A stretch of 64,000 nucleotides of DNA from Sphingomonas folli. GTDB lineage: Bacteria; Pseudomonadota; Alphaproteobacteria; Sphingomonadales; Sphingomonadaceae. Both the position numbers and the translations under genes were made by a program. The DNA is taken from the NCBI RefSeq assembly GCF_019429525.1, contig NZ_JAHXZL010000003.1, forward strand, positions 406,463-470,462, read 5' to 3'. Below are positions 36,717 through 46,134 of the stretch, piece by piece. Within the stretch, counting starts at the first letter, position 1, and every line of letters begins with the position of its first letter. Below the pieces are notes generated by a model. That model saw only the letters and a list, made by a program, of their open reading frames with translations, did not search any database and had not been told where the DNA came from.

Positions 36717-37778
36717 TTGGCTGGACGCAGAAGCGATGACGGTGAGGCGCCCGACGACGAGGCGACCGCCCTCACGCGCGCGCCGAAGCGGGCGACTTCC
36801 TACGACGTCGCCCGCCGCGCCGGCGTGTCACAATCGGCCGTATCGAGGTGTTTTTCGCCGAACGGCTCGATCTCCTCGGCGACGCGTCAGCGCATCATGA
36901 AGGCCGCCGGCGAGCTGGGCTATCGCCCGAACGCGCTGGCTCAGGGCCTGATCTCGCGACGCACGCATCTGGTCGCGGTGATCATGTCGAGCCTGACCAT
37001 GCTCCACTACCCCGAGGTTCTCGCCGAGCTGTCGCATCGCTTGACGGAGCGCGACCTGCGCATGTTGCTGTTCTCGCTCGAGGCGGAGAGTGACGTGGAC
37101 GGCGTGCTGGAGCAGGTGTGGCGGCACAGCGTGGACGGCGTGATCTGCGCCGCGCATCTGACAGACCCTCAGGTCGAGCAGTTCATCGCCCACCGCGTGC
37201 CGCTTGTGCTCTACAACCGCCTGAGCGGCCGCGCTCCGGCGACGTCGGTCGCGTGCGACTCGGTGGCGGGGCAGCGCGAACTGGTTGAGCGGCTCCTGGC
37301 GGCCGGTCATCGACGCTTCGCCGTCGTCGCCGGGCCGGCAGACAGCTACGTCGGAGAGGAACGTCGCCGCGCCGCGCTGGCGCGGCTTGGTGAAGCTGGG
37401 ATCACCACCGTTCCCGAACGGCGCGGCGACTTCAGCTACGCCAGCGGCGGCGACGCGATGATCGCGCTGATGGCCGAGGCGGGGCAACTCGACGCGGTCG
37501 TGTGCGTCAACGATCTCATGGCCATCGGTGCGATCGACGCCGCGCGGGAGCGCTTCGGGCTGCGGATTCCGGAGGATCTCTCGGTCGTCGGTTTCGACGG
37601 CACCGACCCCGCAGGATGGAACAGCTACCGGTTGTGCTCGATCCGCCAGCCGGTCCGACGCATGACCCAGGCGGCGGTCGACATGCTGCTGGAGCGCGTC
37701 GAGGACGCCCGCATCCCGCCCGAGCGACGCTTGTTCAGCGGCCAGTTCATGGAAGGCCGGTCGGCTCGTCTCGCCTGA
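36717..37778 (+). CDS. LacI-family transcriptional regulator of the catabolic island
   Basis: About 353 residues. The N-terminal helix-turn-helix SYDVARRAGVSQSAVSRCFS followed by GELGYRPNALAQGL (hinge helix) is the LacI DNA-binding domain, and the rest is a periplasmic-binding-protein fold (VVCVNDLMAIGAIDAARERF, LSVVGFDG). There is no in-frame ATG; I propose the TTG at 36717 behind ACGGGGG, which leaves a 26-residue basic N-terminal tail before the helix-turn-helix. Six matching operators within 19 kb, including one just upstream of itself, make it the likely local repressor. The inducer is unknown but is presumably the substrate or an early intermediate. Confidence 0.88.
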   Translation: MAGRRSDDGEAPDDEATALTRAPKRATSYDVARRAGVSQSAVSRCFSPNGSISSATRQRIMKAAGELGYRPNALAQGLISRRTHLVAVIMSSLTMLHYPEVLAELSHRLTERDLRMLLFSLEAESDVDGVLEQVWRHSVDGVICAAHLTDPQVEQFIAHRVPLVLYNRLSGRAPATSVACDSVAGQRELVERLLAAGHRRFAVVAGPADSYVGEERRRAALARLGEAGITTVPERRGDFSYASGGDAMIALMAEAGQLDAVVCVNDLMAIGAIDAARERFGLRIPEDLSVVGFDGTDPAGWNSYRLCSIRQPVRRMTQAAVDMLLERVEDARIPPERRLFSGQFMEGRSARLA

Positions 37779-37967
37779 CGCGCGCGGGCGCATTCGAAAC
37801 CGCAAAACGCCTGTTTGAAGGAGGCCTGGGCGTCGCTCAGCACGGCGCCTCGCCGATCCCGCTATGGCGTCGGCGTGGCGGGAGACAGCCCCACCTGGCT
37901 CTTGCGATCAACGTCAAACGCGAGCTCTCGCGCATCAGGCGGACAGCGTCGCCAGCCGCCCGCCTTT

Positions 37968-37981
37968 GTACTTCGAATGCA
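37968..37981. promoter_or_regulatory. LacI-type operator 5, half site (GTACTTCGAATGCA)
   Basis: The right half CGAATGCA is identical to operators 1, 3 and 4; the left half is degenerate. It lies 67 bp upstream of the receptor start at 38049. Confidence 0.55.
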
Positions 37982-38048
37982 AAAACTCATGGACAGGTAT
38001 GTGCGGCGTCGATAGCCTCCTCGCAATAAACGAACATGAGGGGGAAGC

Positions 38049-40733
38049 ATGTCGGTTTTTAAGCTCATTTTCGGTACCTCTGTGCTGGCGCTCGTCGCCG
38101 GTACTCAGCCGGCGTTCGCGCAGGTCGATCAGGCGAGCGCGCCTGGCGCGGTGGACACCGCCTCGCAACCGCAGAGCAACGCCGCGGTCGCCGACACGTC
38201 CGCGGGGGAGCAGGGCGGCGGCATTGGCGACATCGTCGTGACCGCGCAACGTCGCGAGGAGAACCTGCAGACGGTGCCGCTGGCGATCACCGCGATCTCG
38301 GGTGACACCCTGAAGAACCGCGGCGTCGTGGACATGTCGCGGCTCAACGAGTTCGTGCCGGGCTTCAGCTTCGGCCAGACCGGTTCCGACGTCCGCCCCG
38401 CGATGCGCGGCGTCCGTACTGCCAACAACGGCGTCACCGGCGACCCGACCATCGGCTACTTCATCGACGGCATCTACCAGTCTCGTACAAGCCAGGCGTC
38501 GCTCGGATTCGCCGACGTGGCCACGCTGGAGGTGCAGCGGGGACCGCAGGGAACCCTCTATGGCCGCAACACCTTCGGCGGCAACATCGTCGTGACCACC
38601 AACGCGCCGACGCACGAGCTCGACTATGGGTCGACGCTGACGGTCGGCAACTACGACAAGGTGCGCTTCGAGGGCTACGTCAACGTACCACTGTCGGAGA
38701 ACGTGGCGGTGCGCCTCGTCGGCGTCACCGACTATGCCGACGGATGGGTCAAGAACAGCTACGACCCGCAGGCGGATCTCTTCGACGAGAACAAGCAGTA
38801 TGTCCGAGGTTCGGTTAAATGGGACGTCGGCGATTTCAGCGCCACCTTCCGTGCCGACTACGCCAAGCAGGGTGGAAACGGCGCCTCGGCGTTTGGCTAC
38901 AAGCAGATCGGGTCGTACATCGATCCGGCCACGTGTCAGATCCTCTTCAACTCGCCCAGCATCGTCTATCTGAACGAGCGCGCCGGCAACCGCGACGGAG
39001 TGCCCGACTGCAGGACCACCGCGGCCGGTCCGCTCGGTCCGGTCGGCACCGGCGTCGACCTCGGCATCCCGATCGACAATCCCGGGGACGAGTTCACCGT
39101 CTCGAACGACTACAAGCCGTTCCGAAACCTCTACCAGGCATCGACCTCGCTGACCGCGTCCTACGACTTCGGTCCGATGTCGCTGAAGTCGATCACCGGA
39201 TATGTGCATTACCGCGGCAAGCGCACCACCGACTCCGACTTCTCGTCGTCGTCGATCGCGATCGATCTGGCGCGCACGCAAACTGACACCTTCAGTCAGG
39301 AGGTGCAGCTGCTGTCTTCTAAGTCGCAGCGGTTCGAGTATGTGCTCGGCGGCTACTTCCTCAACGACACGCTGGTGAACGGCTTCATCAATCAGCAGCT
39401 GCCGCGCGTGATCCGCTCCAGCGCGCTGGGGGCGCCCATCACCGGATCGCAGAACAACGGCACGTACCAGTACGAGCGCGTGAAGGTGTACTCGAGAGCC
39501 GCCTACGGCCAGGCCACGTTCCATGTCACCGACGCGTGGTCGGTCACCGGCGGTGTGCGCTACACGCACGAGAAGAAGGAGTATCTCAACGCCACTGCGT
39601 TCTGGTACCTGCCCGCCACGCTGCCGAACGGCGTCAATCCACTGACGCAGGTGACGATCAACGACCCGACGCCGCCGCTCAGCATCTTCCCGGCGGAACC
39701 GTCGAACTGCGACGACGACGGCGTCACCGCGGCGACGATCCTCAACGCGACCGGTCAGCAGGTGGCGTCCACCTACTGCCCTCTAGAGTTCAGCCAAGTC
39801 ACGTGGAAGGCGGGCACGGAGTTGCAGGTGACCGACAGCAACCTGCTCTACGCCAGCGCCTCGACCGGTTTCCGCTCGGGTGGCTTCAACGCCGGTCTCG
39901 CCGCCGCGCAGAGCGCGCCGACGTTCGGCCCCGAGAAGGTCACCGCGTTCGAGCTCGGCGCAAAGAACCGCTTCTTCGGCAACACGGTCCAGCTCAACCT
40001 GTCGGCATTCTACAACAAGTACCGAGATCTGCAGGAGAGTCGCCAAATCATCGTCGGGGGCACGACGCTGCAGACGACCTTCAACGCCGCGCGCGCGCGC
40101 TCCTACGGCATCGAGGCGGAGGCGATCTGGGAGCCGACGCCGGAGCTCACGATCGGAGCGAACCTGTCGCTGCTCAACGCCAAGTATTCGAAGTTCGAGA
40201 ACGTCCCGCTACCGTTCGGCGGATCAATCCTCGTCAACGATCCGGCGGCGACGGCACCGACCGTCGTCAACGGAGTGACGATCGCGGGCATCGGACAGCG
40301 TCGCGTCATCGCTCCAGGCTACGATTGCCAGCCGCTGACCGGAACCGGCGGCGCCGGGCAGCCGGCCCTGTCGTTCGTCTGCGATCTCTCCGGCAACAAC
40401 ATCCCGCATTCGCCGAAATACTCGGGCTCGGCCTACGCCTCCTACCGGATCGATCTGGGCGGGGACTCGGCCCTGACGCCGTTCGTCGCCGCGTCCTTTG
40501 CCGGGCACCATGACGAGCAGTCCTTCAACGACCGCCTCGCGCGGGAGGAGCCGTGGTTGAAGCTGGACGCCACGCTGACCTACGAGGTCAACAAGCAGCT
40601 GTCGCTGATCGCCTTCGTCGACAACATCACGAACGAAAGCATACAGACGCTCGTCTCGTACGGCGGCACGCCGCTGCAGGCGAGCTACGAACCGCCGCGC
40701 ATGTACGGCCTGCGGCTCCGCTTCCAGCGCTGA
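38049..40733 (+). CDS. TonB-dependent outer-membrane receptor (LacI regulon), paralogue 2
   Basis: An 894-residue receptor: signal peptide ending TQPAFAQ, plug start DIVVTAQRREENLQTVPLAI, plug core RGPQGTLYGRNTFGGNIVV, barrel ending YGLRLRFQR. It shares the RNTFGGN plug motif with the receptor at 31378. The ATG follows GAGGGGGAAGC. The MFS carrier starts 10 bp after its stop, so receptor and carrier form a transport operon, repeating the receptor/MFS pairing at 31-35 kb. Confidence 0.93.
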   Translation: MSVFKLIFGTSVLALVAGTQPAFAQVDQASAPGAVDTASQPQSNAAVADTSAGEQGGGIGDIVVTAQRREENLQTVPLAITAISGDTLKNRGVVDMSRLNEFVPGFSFGQTGSDVRPAMRGVRTANNGVTGDPTIGYFIDGIYQSRTSQASLGFADVATLEVQRGPQGTLYGRNTFGGNIVVTTNAPTHELDYGSTLTVGNYDKVRFEGYVNVPLSENVAVRLVGVTDYADGWVKNSYDPQADLFDENKQYVRGSVKWDVGDFSATFRADYAKQGGNGASAFGYKQIGSYIDPATCQILFNSPSIVYLNERAGNRDGVPDCRTTAAGPLGPVGTGVDLGIPIDNPGDEFTVSNDYKPFRNLYQASTSLTASYDFGPMSLKSITGYVHYRGKRTTDSDFSSSSIAIDLARTQTDTFSQEVQLLSSKSQRFEYVLGGYFLNDTLVNGFINQQLPRVIRSSALGAPITGSQNNGTYQYERVKVYSRAAYGQATFHVTDAWSVTGGVRYTHEKKEYLNATAFWYLPATLPNGVNPLTQVTINDPTPPLSIFPAEPSNCDDDGVTAATILNATGQQVASTYCPLEFSQVTWKAGTELQVTDSNLLYASASTGFRSGGFNAGLAAAQSAPTFGPEKVTAFELGAKNRFFGNTVQLNLSAFYNKYRDLQESRQIIVGGTTLQTTFNAARARSYGIEAEAIWEPTPELTIGANLSLLNAKYSKFENVPLPFGGSILVNDPAATAPTVVNGVTIAGIGQRRVIAPGYDCQPLTGTGGAGQPALSFVCDLSGNNIPHSPKYSGSAYASYRIDLGGDSALTPFVAASFAGHHDEQSFNDRLAREEPWLKLDATLTYEVNKQLSLIAFVDNITNESIQTLVSYGGTPLQASYEPPRMYGLRLRFQR

Positions 40734-40743
40734 GGAGTCGAGG

Positions 40744-42012
40744 GTGACCAGCGCGATCGGAACGGCAACAACTCTCGCTCCCGCCAAGGGCGGCGTGGAC
40801 GGCGGCGCCACCGTCGTGCCGATGTCGGAAGCGCCGGAACCGGCGTTTGAACACGGGCTTGCTCGCCGCCTGGCGGCGTTTGCCTTCGTGCTGGTCGCCG
40901 AGTTCTTCTACGGCTGGGCCTGGAACACGGTCGACGTGCTGCGGCCCTTCATCCGCGACAGCCTCGGCCTGTCGCTCACCCAGGCGGGATCGGCCTACTC
41001 GGCGCAGGGAGCGGGGGCACTGATCGGCGCGATCACCTTCGGTCAACTCGCCGACCGGCTCGGCCGACGCAACATGCTGGTCGCGATCATGGTCGGCTAC
41101 GGCGTCATGCTGATCGCCGGCGCCGCCGTGGACAGCTACGTACAGCTGCTGGCGCAGCGTTTCGTGCTCGGGCTCTTTCTCGGCGGCAGCTTTCCGGTGA
41201 TCGTGGGTATCTACGTCGCCCTGTTCGCGCCGCGGGTGCGCGGTCGGCTGGCGAGTGCCGTCAATCTGACCTTCAGCAGCGCCATCGTCGTGCTCGGCCT
41301 CGCGCTCGGCCACTTAGGCGATCGCGACTGGCGCGTGCTGTTGTGGCTCGGCGGCATCCCGCCCGTCGCGCTCGCCGCTTTGGCCTGGGTGATCGTGCCG
41401 GCGAGCGAAGCGAGCGCTCGGGTGTCGCGCTTCCCGATCGGCGAGCTGTTCGCGCCGAGCGTGCGGCGACAGACCCTGCTTTTGGCGACGCTAACCGGGC
41501 TCAACTTCTTCGCCTACCAGGCCTTCAGCGGGTGGCTGACGATCTACCTCAAGGAGGTGCGGCAGCTGCCCCCGGAGATCGTCGGGAACCTGGTCGCGGC
41601 GCAGTTCGCGGGCAACATGATCGGCGGCTTCGTCTGGGGCTGGGCCTGCGATCGGCTAGGACGCAGGTTCGGCGCGCTCGGCTTCGCGCTGACCGCCGCG
41701 ACGGTCGCGATCTACATCGCGAGCCCCTCCATCGTCCCACTGCTGCTGGCGGTCGGCTTCCTCTACGGCTTCGGCGTCTCGTGCAGCATCGTCTGGGGGC
41801 CCTGGCTGGCCGAATTGTACCCGCCGCATCTCAAATCCACCGCCGCCTCGATCTTCAACTGGGGCCGGCTGATCAGCTTCTTCTCGCCGCTCGCCACCGG
41901 CGCACTGGCGAGCGCGGTCGGCCTCCAGGCGGCGATGCTCGCGTCGTGCGTCATCTTCGTGGTCGCGGCGCTGATCTGGCGGAGCTTGCCGGAGACGCTG
42001 GCGCGCGGGTGA
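40744..42012 (+). CDS. MFS transporter (LacI regulon), paralogue 2
   Basis: A 422-residue carrier with twelve hydrophobic segments, closely similar to the carrier at 33978 (shared GWAWN, YSAQGAGALIGAI, WGPWLAELYPPHLKSTAASIF). MFS loops GQLADRLGRRN and WACDRLGRRFG are present. The GTG at 40744 is preceded by GAGGAGTCGAGG; an ATG at 40822 is an alternative that would trim a poorly conserved tail. It is co-transcribed with the receptor. Two such pairs suggest two related substrates or dimer/monomer forms. Confidence 0.9.
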   Translation: MTSAIGTATTLAPAKGGVDGGATVVPMSEAPEPAFEHGLARRLAAFAFVLVAEFFYGWAWNTVDVLRPFIRDSLGLSLTQAGSAYSAQGAGALIGAITFGQLADRLGRRNMLVAIMVGYGVMLIAGAAVDSYVQLLAQRFVLGLFLGGSFPVIVGIYVALFAPRVRGRLASAVNLTFSSAIVVLGLALGHLGDRDWRVLLWLGGIPPVALAALAWVIVPASEASARVSRFPIGELFAPSVRRQTLLLATLTGLNFFAYQAFSGWLTIYLKEVRQLPPEIVGNLVAAQFAGNMIGGFVWGWACDRLGRRFGALGFALTAATVAIYIASPSIVPLLLAVGFLYGFGVSCSIVWGPWLAELYPPHLKSTAASIFNWGRLISFFSPLATGALASAVGLQAAMLASCVIFVVAALIWRSLPETLARG

Positions 42013-42098
42013 CCGCCAGCACCGCCGTTCGATGGCACCACGGCGCCGCCCCTCTCGCCCGGCAAGCTGATCTCCGTTGTCGAGAGGGCCAACGCCCC

Positions 42099-42848
42099 TT
42101 ACGCGGCTCCGGCCTGTGCCAGCGCCTTCGCACCCGCAAGCATGAAGCCGTGGTCGGAGCCGAGCAGGAAGAGCGTGGCCCCCTTGTCGGCCCACAGCGG
42201 GATGTCGTCCGCGCGCGACAGGAACATGCCGATCGGACGGCGGTGTGCTCGCCCTGCGGCGCAGATGCGCTCGACCGCGGCGACGACGCGCGGATCGTCC
42301 TGGTCGGTTGTGCCGTAGGCGACCGTCAGGTCGGCTCGACCGACAAAGAGCGCGTCTACGCCGTCCACCTTCGCTATGTCGTCGATCGCGTCGACGGCTT
42401 CTGGATCCTCGATCTGCGCGACGACCACCGTCCGTCGGGCGGAGGCGGCGAGATGATCCGCCATCGATCTCGTCGTATAACCCGCTGCCCGGGAGGATCC
42501 GGCGTAACCCCGTCCGCCCGCGCCGTAGTGCGCCATGCGAACCAGGGCTCGCGCCTCGTCGGCGGAGCGGACATGCGGGCCGACCACGCCGGTGGCGCCA
42601 CAATCCAATGCGGCGAGCACGTGTTCTGGCGTGGTGCTCGCCACGCGTACCAGAACGTCCTTGCCGCCGGCGCGTGCCGCCAGCACGCAGCCGTCGATCG
42701 CGGCGCGGTCGAAGGGCGCGTGCTCGGCGTCCAGGCACAGGCAATCGAGCGACGACAGCGCCAGCACCTCCACGACGATCGGGGACGGAGTCTTCACGAA
42801 GGTTCCGACGACGCGCTCCCCCGCGGCGAGGCGCTGTTTCAGCGTCAT
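42099..42848 (-). CDS. HpcH/HpaI-family aldolase
   Basis: A 249-residue class II aldolase of the HpcH/HpaI family: GTFVKTPSPIVVEVLA, CLDAEHAPFDR (catalytic His region), QIEDPEAVDAID with the metal-binding Glu, and DALFVGRADLT with the Asp ligand. Family members cleave 2-keto-3-deoxy or 4-hydroxy-2-oxo acids into pyruvate plus an aldehyde, using a divalent metal. The ATG at 42848 overlaps the MetE-like stop (ATGA). As the last gene of the HisD-SDR-MetE operon it likely performs the final carbon-carbon cleavage. Confidence 0.9.
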   Translation of the reverse strand: MTLKQRLAAGERVVGTFVKTPSPIVVEVLALSSLDCLCLDAEHAPFDRAAIDGCVLAARAGGKDVLVRVASTTPEHVLAALDCGATGVVGPHVRSADEARALVRMAHYGAGGRGYAGSSRAAGYTTRSMADHLAASARRTVVVAQIEDPEAVDAIDDIAKVDGVDALFVGRADLTVAYGTTDQDDPRVVAAVERICAAGRAHRRPIGMFLSRADDIPLWADKGATLFLLGSDHGFMLAGAKALAQAGAA

Positions 42849-43996
42849 GCCGCGCGCTTCCACAGGCGCTCGCTGGCGCGCGCGGCGCCTTCGGCGAGCG
42901 TCCCCAGCTTGGCGTAGACGATGTCCGCATCCACGGCGCCGAAACCGGCGAAGGTCGAGAAACCGCAGTCGGTGCCCGCGATCACGCGTTCGCGGCCGAC
43001 CAGGCCGGCAAACTGCTCGATCCGCTGCGCGACCAGCTCGGGATGCTCGACGAAGTTGGTGGTCGAGTCGATCACCCCGGGGATCAGCACGCGATCCTCG
43101 GGAACCAGCCCGGCGAGGTCGCGGAAAGCCTGCCAGTCGTGCTGATGGCGCGGGTTCGCCGTCTCGAACAGCAGACCCTGCGGCTTCGCCTTCATCAGCA
43201 CCGGGAGGATCGTGCGCATCTCCACGTCGCGCGTGTGCGGCCCCTCGTAATTGCCCCAACAGACATGCATGCGGACCTTCGCCGCCGGCACATTGCGGAG
43301 CGCATGGTTGAGCACCTCGACGTGCCGTTCGATCAGGGTGAGATAGTCCGCTTCGCTGCGGTCCTTGTACATCATGTGGCGGCCGAGCCCGAGATCCGGG
43401 CTGTCGAGCTGCAGCGTCAGACCGGCGGCGACGATCGCCTCATATTCCGGGCGCATGGCCTCGGCGAGCGCCTCGAGATAGTCGTCCTGCGAGGCATAGA
43501 ACTCGTTGGGCTGGACCAGCGCGATCACGCCCGGCGACGCGGCGTTCATGAAGGCGCCGACGGGGCGGTGCGTCGCCACGGCACGGCTGAGGTTCTCGAC
43601 GTCGGCGTGGAGCGGGGCCAGCGTGCGAGGCGCCACCGCGGCGACGCAGCAGGGGCGACGGTAGGTCGGCGTGCCGCCGCCCGCCGCCTGGCGCTGCAGG
43701 AAGGCAGGGAAATCCTCCAGATCCGCCGGCGGTGTACGCGGCGAGTCGCCGTCGAAGCCGGTGATCCGGTCCTTGATGTAGGTGGCGTAGCTGATCTTCG
43801 ACATCTCGCCATCGGAGACGAGGTCGATGCCGCTCTCGACCTGTCGGGCGACGCAGGCGTCCACCGCCGCGCCGAGCACGTCGTCGAGCAGGGCGGCGTC
43901 GACCGGCTCTCCGCGCTCCTGCGCGAAGATCAGGTCGGTCACGACGCGGCTTCGCGGCAGCGAGCCGACATGGGTGGTTAGTATGCGGTCGACCAT
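42845..43996 (-). CDS. MetE-like (cobalamin-independent methionine synthase II family) methyltransferase
   Basis: A 383-residue protein corresponding to the C-terminal catalytic half of MetE: THVGSLPR at the start, zinc ligands in RMHVCWGNYEGPH (His-x-Cys), the Glu in LFETANPRHQHDW, and the late Cys in GTDCGFSTF. The N-terminal MetE domain is absent, as usual for this subfamily, whose members act on varied thiol or methyl substrates rather than in methionine supply. In this operon (HisD, SDR, aldolase) it may remove or accept a methyl or thiol group from the catabolic intermediate. Its stop overlaps the aldolase start. Confidence 0.85.
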   Translation of the reverse strand: MVDRILTTHVGSLPRSRVVTDLIFAQERGEPVDAALLDDVLGAAVDACVARQVESGIDLVSDGEMSKISYATYIKDRITGFDGDSPRTPPADLEDFPAFLQRQAAGGGTPTYRRPCCVAAVAPRTLAPLHADVENLSRAVATHRPVGAFMNAASPGVIALVQPNEFYASQDDYLEALAEAMRPEYEAIVAAGLTLQLDSPDLGLGRHMMYKDRSEADYLTLIERHVEVLNHALRNVPAAKVRMHVCWGNYEGPHTRDVEMRTILPVLMKAKPQGLLFETANPRHQHDWQAFRDLAGLVPEDRVLIPGVIDSTTNFVEHPELVAQRIEQFAGLVGRERVIAGTDCGFSTFAGFGAVDADIVYAKLGTLAEGAARASERLWKRAA

Positions 43997-44013
43997 GGTG
44001 ATCCTTTCAGACG

Positions 44014-44781
44014 TCAGTCCGCGGTCCAGCCGCCGTCGACGACGAGGCTCGTGCCCGTCACCATCGAGGCGGCAGGCGAAGCAAGGTAGACGACGGCGCC
44101 CATCAGGTCCTCCACCTTCCCGAGCCGTCCGAGCTTGATTCGCTTGAGAACGTCGTCGCGGAACGCGGCGTCGTCGAGGAAGGGACGGGTCATCGGCGTC
44201 TCGATGAAGGTCGGCGCGATCGTGTTCGATCGGATCCGGTACGGCGCCAGATCGAGCGCCATCGCCTTCGACATGCCTTCCAGCGCCCACTTCGACGCGC
44301 AGTAGAGCGTCCGCCGGGACCCGCCGACATGCCCCATCTGAGATCCCATATGGATGATCGAGCCGCCGTGCGCGGCGCCGATCATACCGTCGGCCACGGA
44401 CTGGGCCACGAAGAAGGCTGCCTTGAGGTTGAGGTCGAGCACGGCGTCGTAATCGTCCTCGGAGACCGCCACGAACGGCTTCGGCCTGTTGGTGCCGGCG
44501 TTGTTGACGAGGATCTCGAACGCCCCCTGCGCCGCGATGGTGGCGCGCGTCGTGGCCGTGTCGAGCACGTCCAGTACCAGCGCGCGCGCCATGCCCCCCG
44601 CGGCGGTGATCGCCCCGGCTGCTTCCTCGATCTCCGTCAAGGTGCGCGCCGCCAGGGTGACGTGTGCGCCCGCCTCCGCCAGCGCGGCGGCCGCGGCCAG
44701 CCCGATGCCGCGCCCTGCCCCGGTCACCAGCGCACGCAAGCCGTCCAGCCGGAAGCCTGGCGAACGTGGCAGATCGATCAT
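44014..44781 (-). CDS. Short-chain dehydrogenase/reductase (SDR), catabolic operon
   Basis: A 255-residue classical [11 protein letters not shown] cofactor motif (about residues 19-26), NNAGTNRP, catalytic Ser in HMGSQMGH and YCASK, and the C-terminal VVDGGW typical of FabG-like dehydrogenases. I chose ATG 44781, which overlaps the HisD stop (ATGA); the longer frame extends into HisD. It probably oxidises or reduces the product of the HisD-type dehydrogenase. Confidence 0.92.
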   Translation of the reverse strand: MIDLPRSPGFRLDGLRALVTGAGRGIGLAAAAALAEAGAHVTLAARTLTEIEEAAGAITAAGGMARALVLDVLDTATTRATIAAQGAFEILVNNAGTNRPKPFVAVSEDDYDAVLDLNLKAAFFVAQSVADGMIGAAHGGSIIHMGSQMGHVGGSRRTLYCASKWALEGMSKAMALDLAPYRIRSNTIAPTFIETPMTRPFLDDAAFRDDVLKRIKLGRLGKVEDLMGAVVYLASPAASMVTGTSLVVDGGWTAD

Positions 44782-46106
44782 TCGGCGGCGACCAGCGGCT
44801 CCGCTGCGCCGGCATAGGGCACGTTTCGCCCCCCGTACCGACGCACGCGGACGTTGGCCTGCTCGCCGTGCCCGGCGAAGCCCTCCAGTGCACAGAGGCG
44901 GCTGCAATACTCACCGATCTCCGCCGAGGCTGCATCGCTTGTCACCCGCTGATAGGTGCAGGTCTTGAGGAACTTGCCCACCCAGAGACCGCCCGTATAG
45001 CGTGCCGCCTTCCGCGTCGGCAGCGTGTGATTGGTGCCGATCACCTTGTCTCCGAACGCCACGTTCGTCCGCGGACCCAGGAACAGAGCGCCGTAGTTGG
45101 TCATGTTCTCGAGGAAGTAGTCGGGGTCGCGAGTCATCACCTGGACGTGCTCCGAGGCGATGTCGTCGGCGATGCGCACCATCTCCGCCTCGTCCTCGGC
45201 CACGATCACCTCGCCGTAGCTCTCCCACGCCCGCCGGGCGTAATCGGCGGTCGGCAGGATCTCGAGCAGTCGCTCGATCTCCGCCATCGTCTCGCGCGCC
45301 AGCTTCTCGGACGTGGTGAGCAGGATGGCCGGGCTGTCCGGGCCGTGCTCCGCCTGCCCCAGCAGATCGGTGGCACACAGTTCGGCGTCCGCGCCCTGCT
45401 CATCCGCGATCACCAGAGTCTCAGTCGGCCCCGCGAACAGGTCGATGCCGACGCGGCCGAACAACTGTCGCTTGGCCTCGGCGACGAAAGCGTTCCCGGG
45501 ACCAACGAGGATGTCGACGGGGGCAATCGACGGCGTGCCGATGCCCATCGCCGCGACGGCCTGGATGCCGCCCAGGCAGTAGATCTCGTCGGCTCCCGCC
45601 ATCGCCTGCGCGGCGACGATCGCGGGAGCGGGCCTGCCCTGGAACGGCGGCGCGCAGGTGACGACCCGCGGGACTCCCGCGACCTTCGCGGTAATGACGC
45701 TCATGTGCGCCGAGGCGAGCAGCGGGTACTTGCCGCCGGGCACGTAGCAGCCGGCTGCGTTGACCGGCACGTTGCGGTGACCGAGCACGACGCCGGGTAG
45801 CGTCTCCACCTCAACATCGGACATCGACTCGCGCTGGATCCGTGCGAAATTGCGAACCTGCGTCTGCGCGAACTCGATGTCCTTGATGTCTTGCGCGGAC
45901 ATCTGATCGATGCAGTCCTGAATCTCGCGGTCGGACAGGCGGTAGTCGTCGCGGTCCCACTTGTCGAAGCGGATCGACAGTTCGCGGACGGCCATGTCGC
46001 CGCGCTCGGCGATGTCGGCCAGAATCGCCTCGACCGTGTCCCGCACCTGCCGATCGTTGCTGGCGGTCGCCTCCGCATTGCGCCCGCGCTTTAGCCACTC
46101 CGCCAT
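44778..46106 (-). CDS. HisD-family NAD-dependent dehydrogenase, paralogue 2
   Basis: A 442-residue relative of the protein at 35325. Motifs: [24 protein letters not shown] with zinc Gln and His, ASEHVQVMT with the catalytic Glu-His, [18 protein letters not shown] and the late EGFAGH. The [18 protein letters not shown] form strongly recalls catabolic sulfopropanediol-dehydrogenase-like HisD proteins rather than biosynthetic HisD. ATG 46106 is chosen since operator 6 lies only 15-28 bp upstream; the longer frame runs through it. First gene of the HisD-SDR-MetE-aldolase operon, all joined by overlaps or an 18-bp gap. Confidence 0.87.
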   Translation of the reverse strand: MAEWLKRGRNAEATASNDRQVRDTVEAILADIAERGDMAVRELSIRFDKWDRDDYRLSDREIQDCIDQMSAQDIKDIEFAQTQVRNFARIQRESMSDVEVETLPGVVLGHRNVPVNAAGCYVPGGKYPLLASAHMSVITAKVAGVPRVVTCAPPFQGRPAPAIVAAQAMAGADEIYCLGGIQAVAAMGIGTPSIAPVDILVGPGNAFVAEAKRQLFGRVGIDLFAGPTETLVIADEQGADAELCATDLLGQAEHGPDSPAILLTTSEKLARETMAEIERLLEILPTADYARRAWESYGEVIVAEDEAEMVRIADDIASEHVQVMTRDPDYFLENMTNYGALFLGPRTNVAFGDKVIGTNHTLPTRKAARYTGGLWVGKFLKTCTYQRVTSDAASAEIGEYCSRLCALEGFAGHGEQANVRVRRYGGRNVPYAGAAEPLVAAE

Positions 46107-46120
46107 TCCACCCGCTCCCG

Positions 46121-46134
46121 TGCATTCGGATGCA
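46121..46134. promoter_or_regulatory. LacI-type operator 6 (TGCATTCGGATGCA)
   Basis: 14-bp near-palindrome with central CG, immediately upstream of the HisD-SDR-MetE-aldolase operon, where bound repressor would block initiation. Same consensus as operators 1 and 2. Confidence 0.75.

Noticed and set aside
37935..39569. 544-codon minus-strand frame
   Set aside because: Antisense to the TonB receptor; no recognisable protein.
42245..43981. 578-codon plus-strand frame
   Set aside because: Antisense to the aldolase and MetE-like genes, both with intact motifs.
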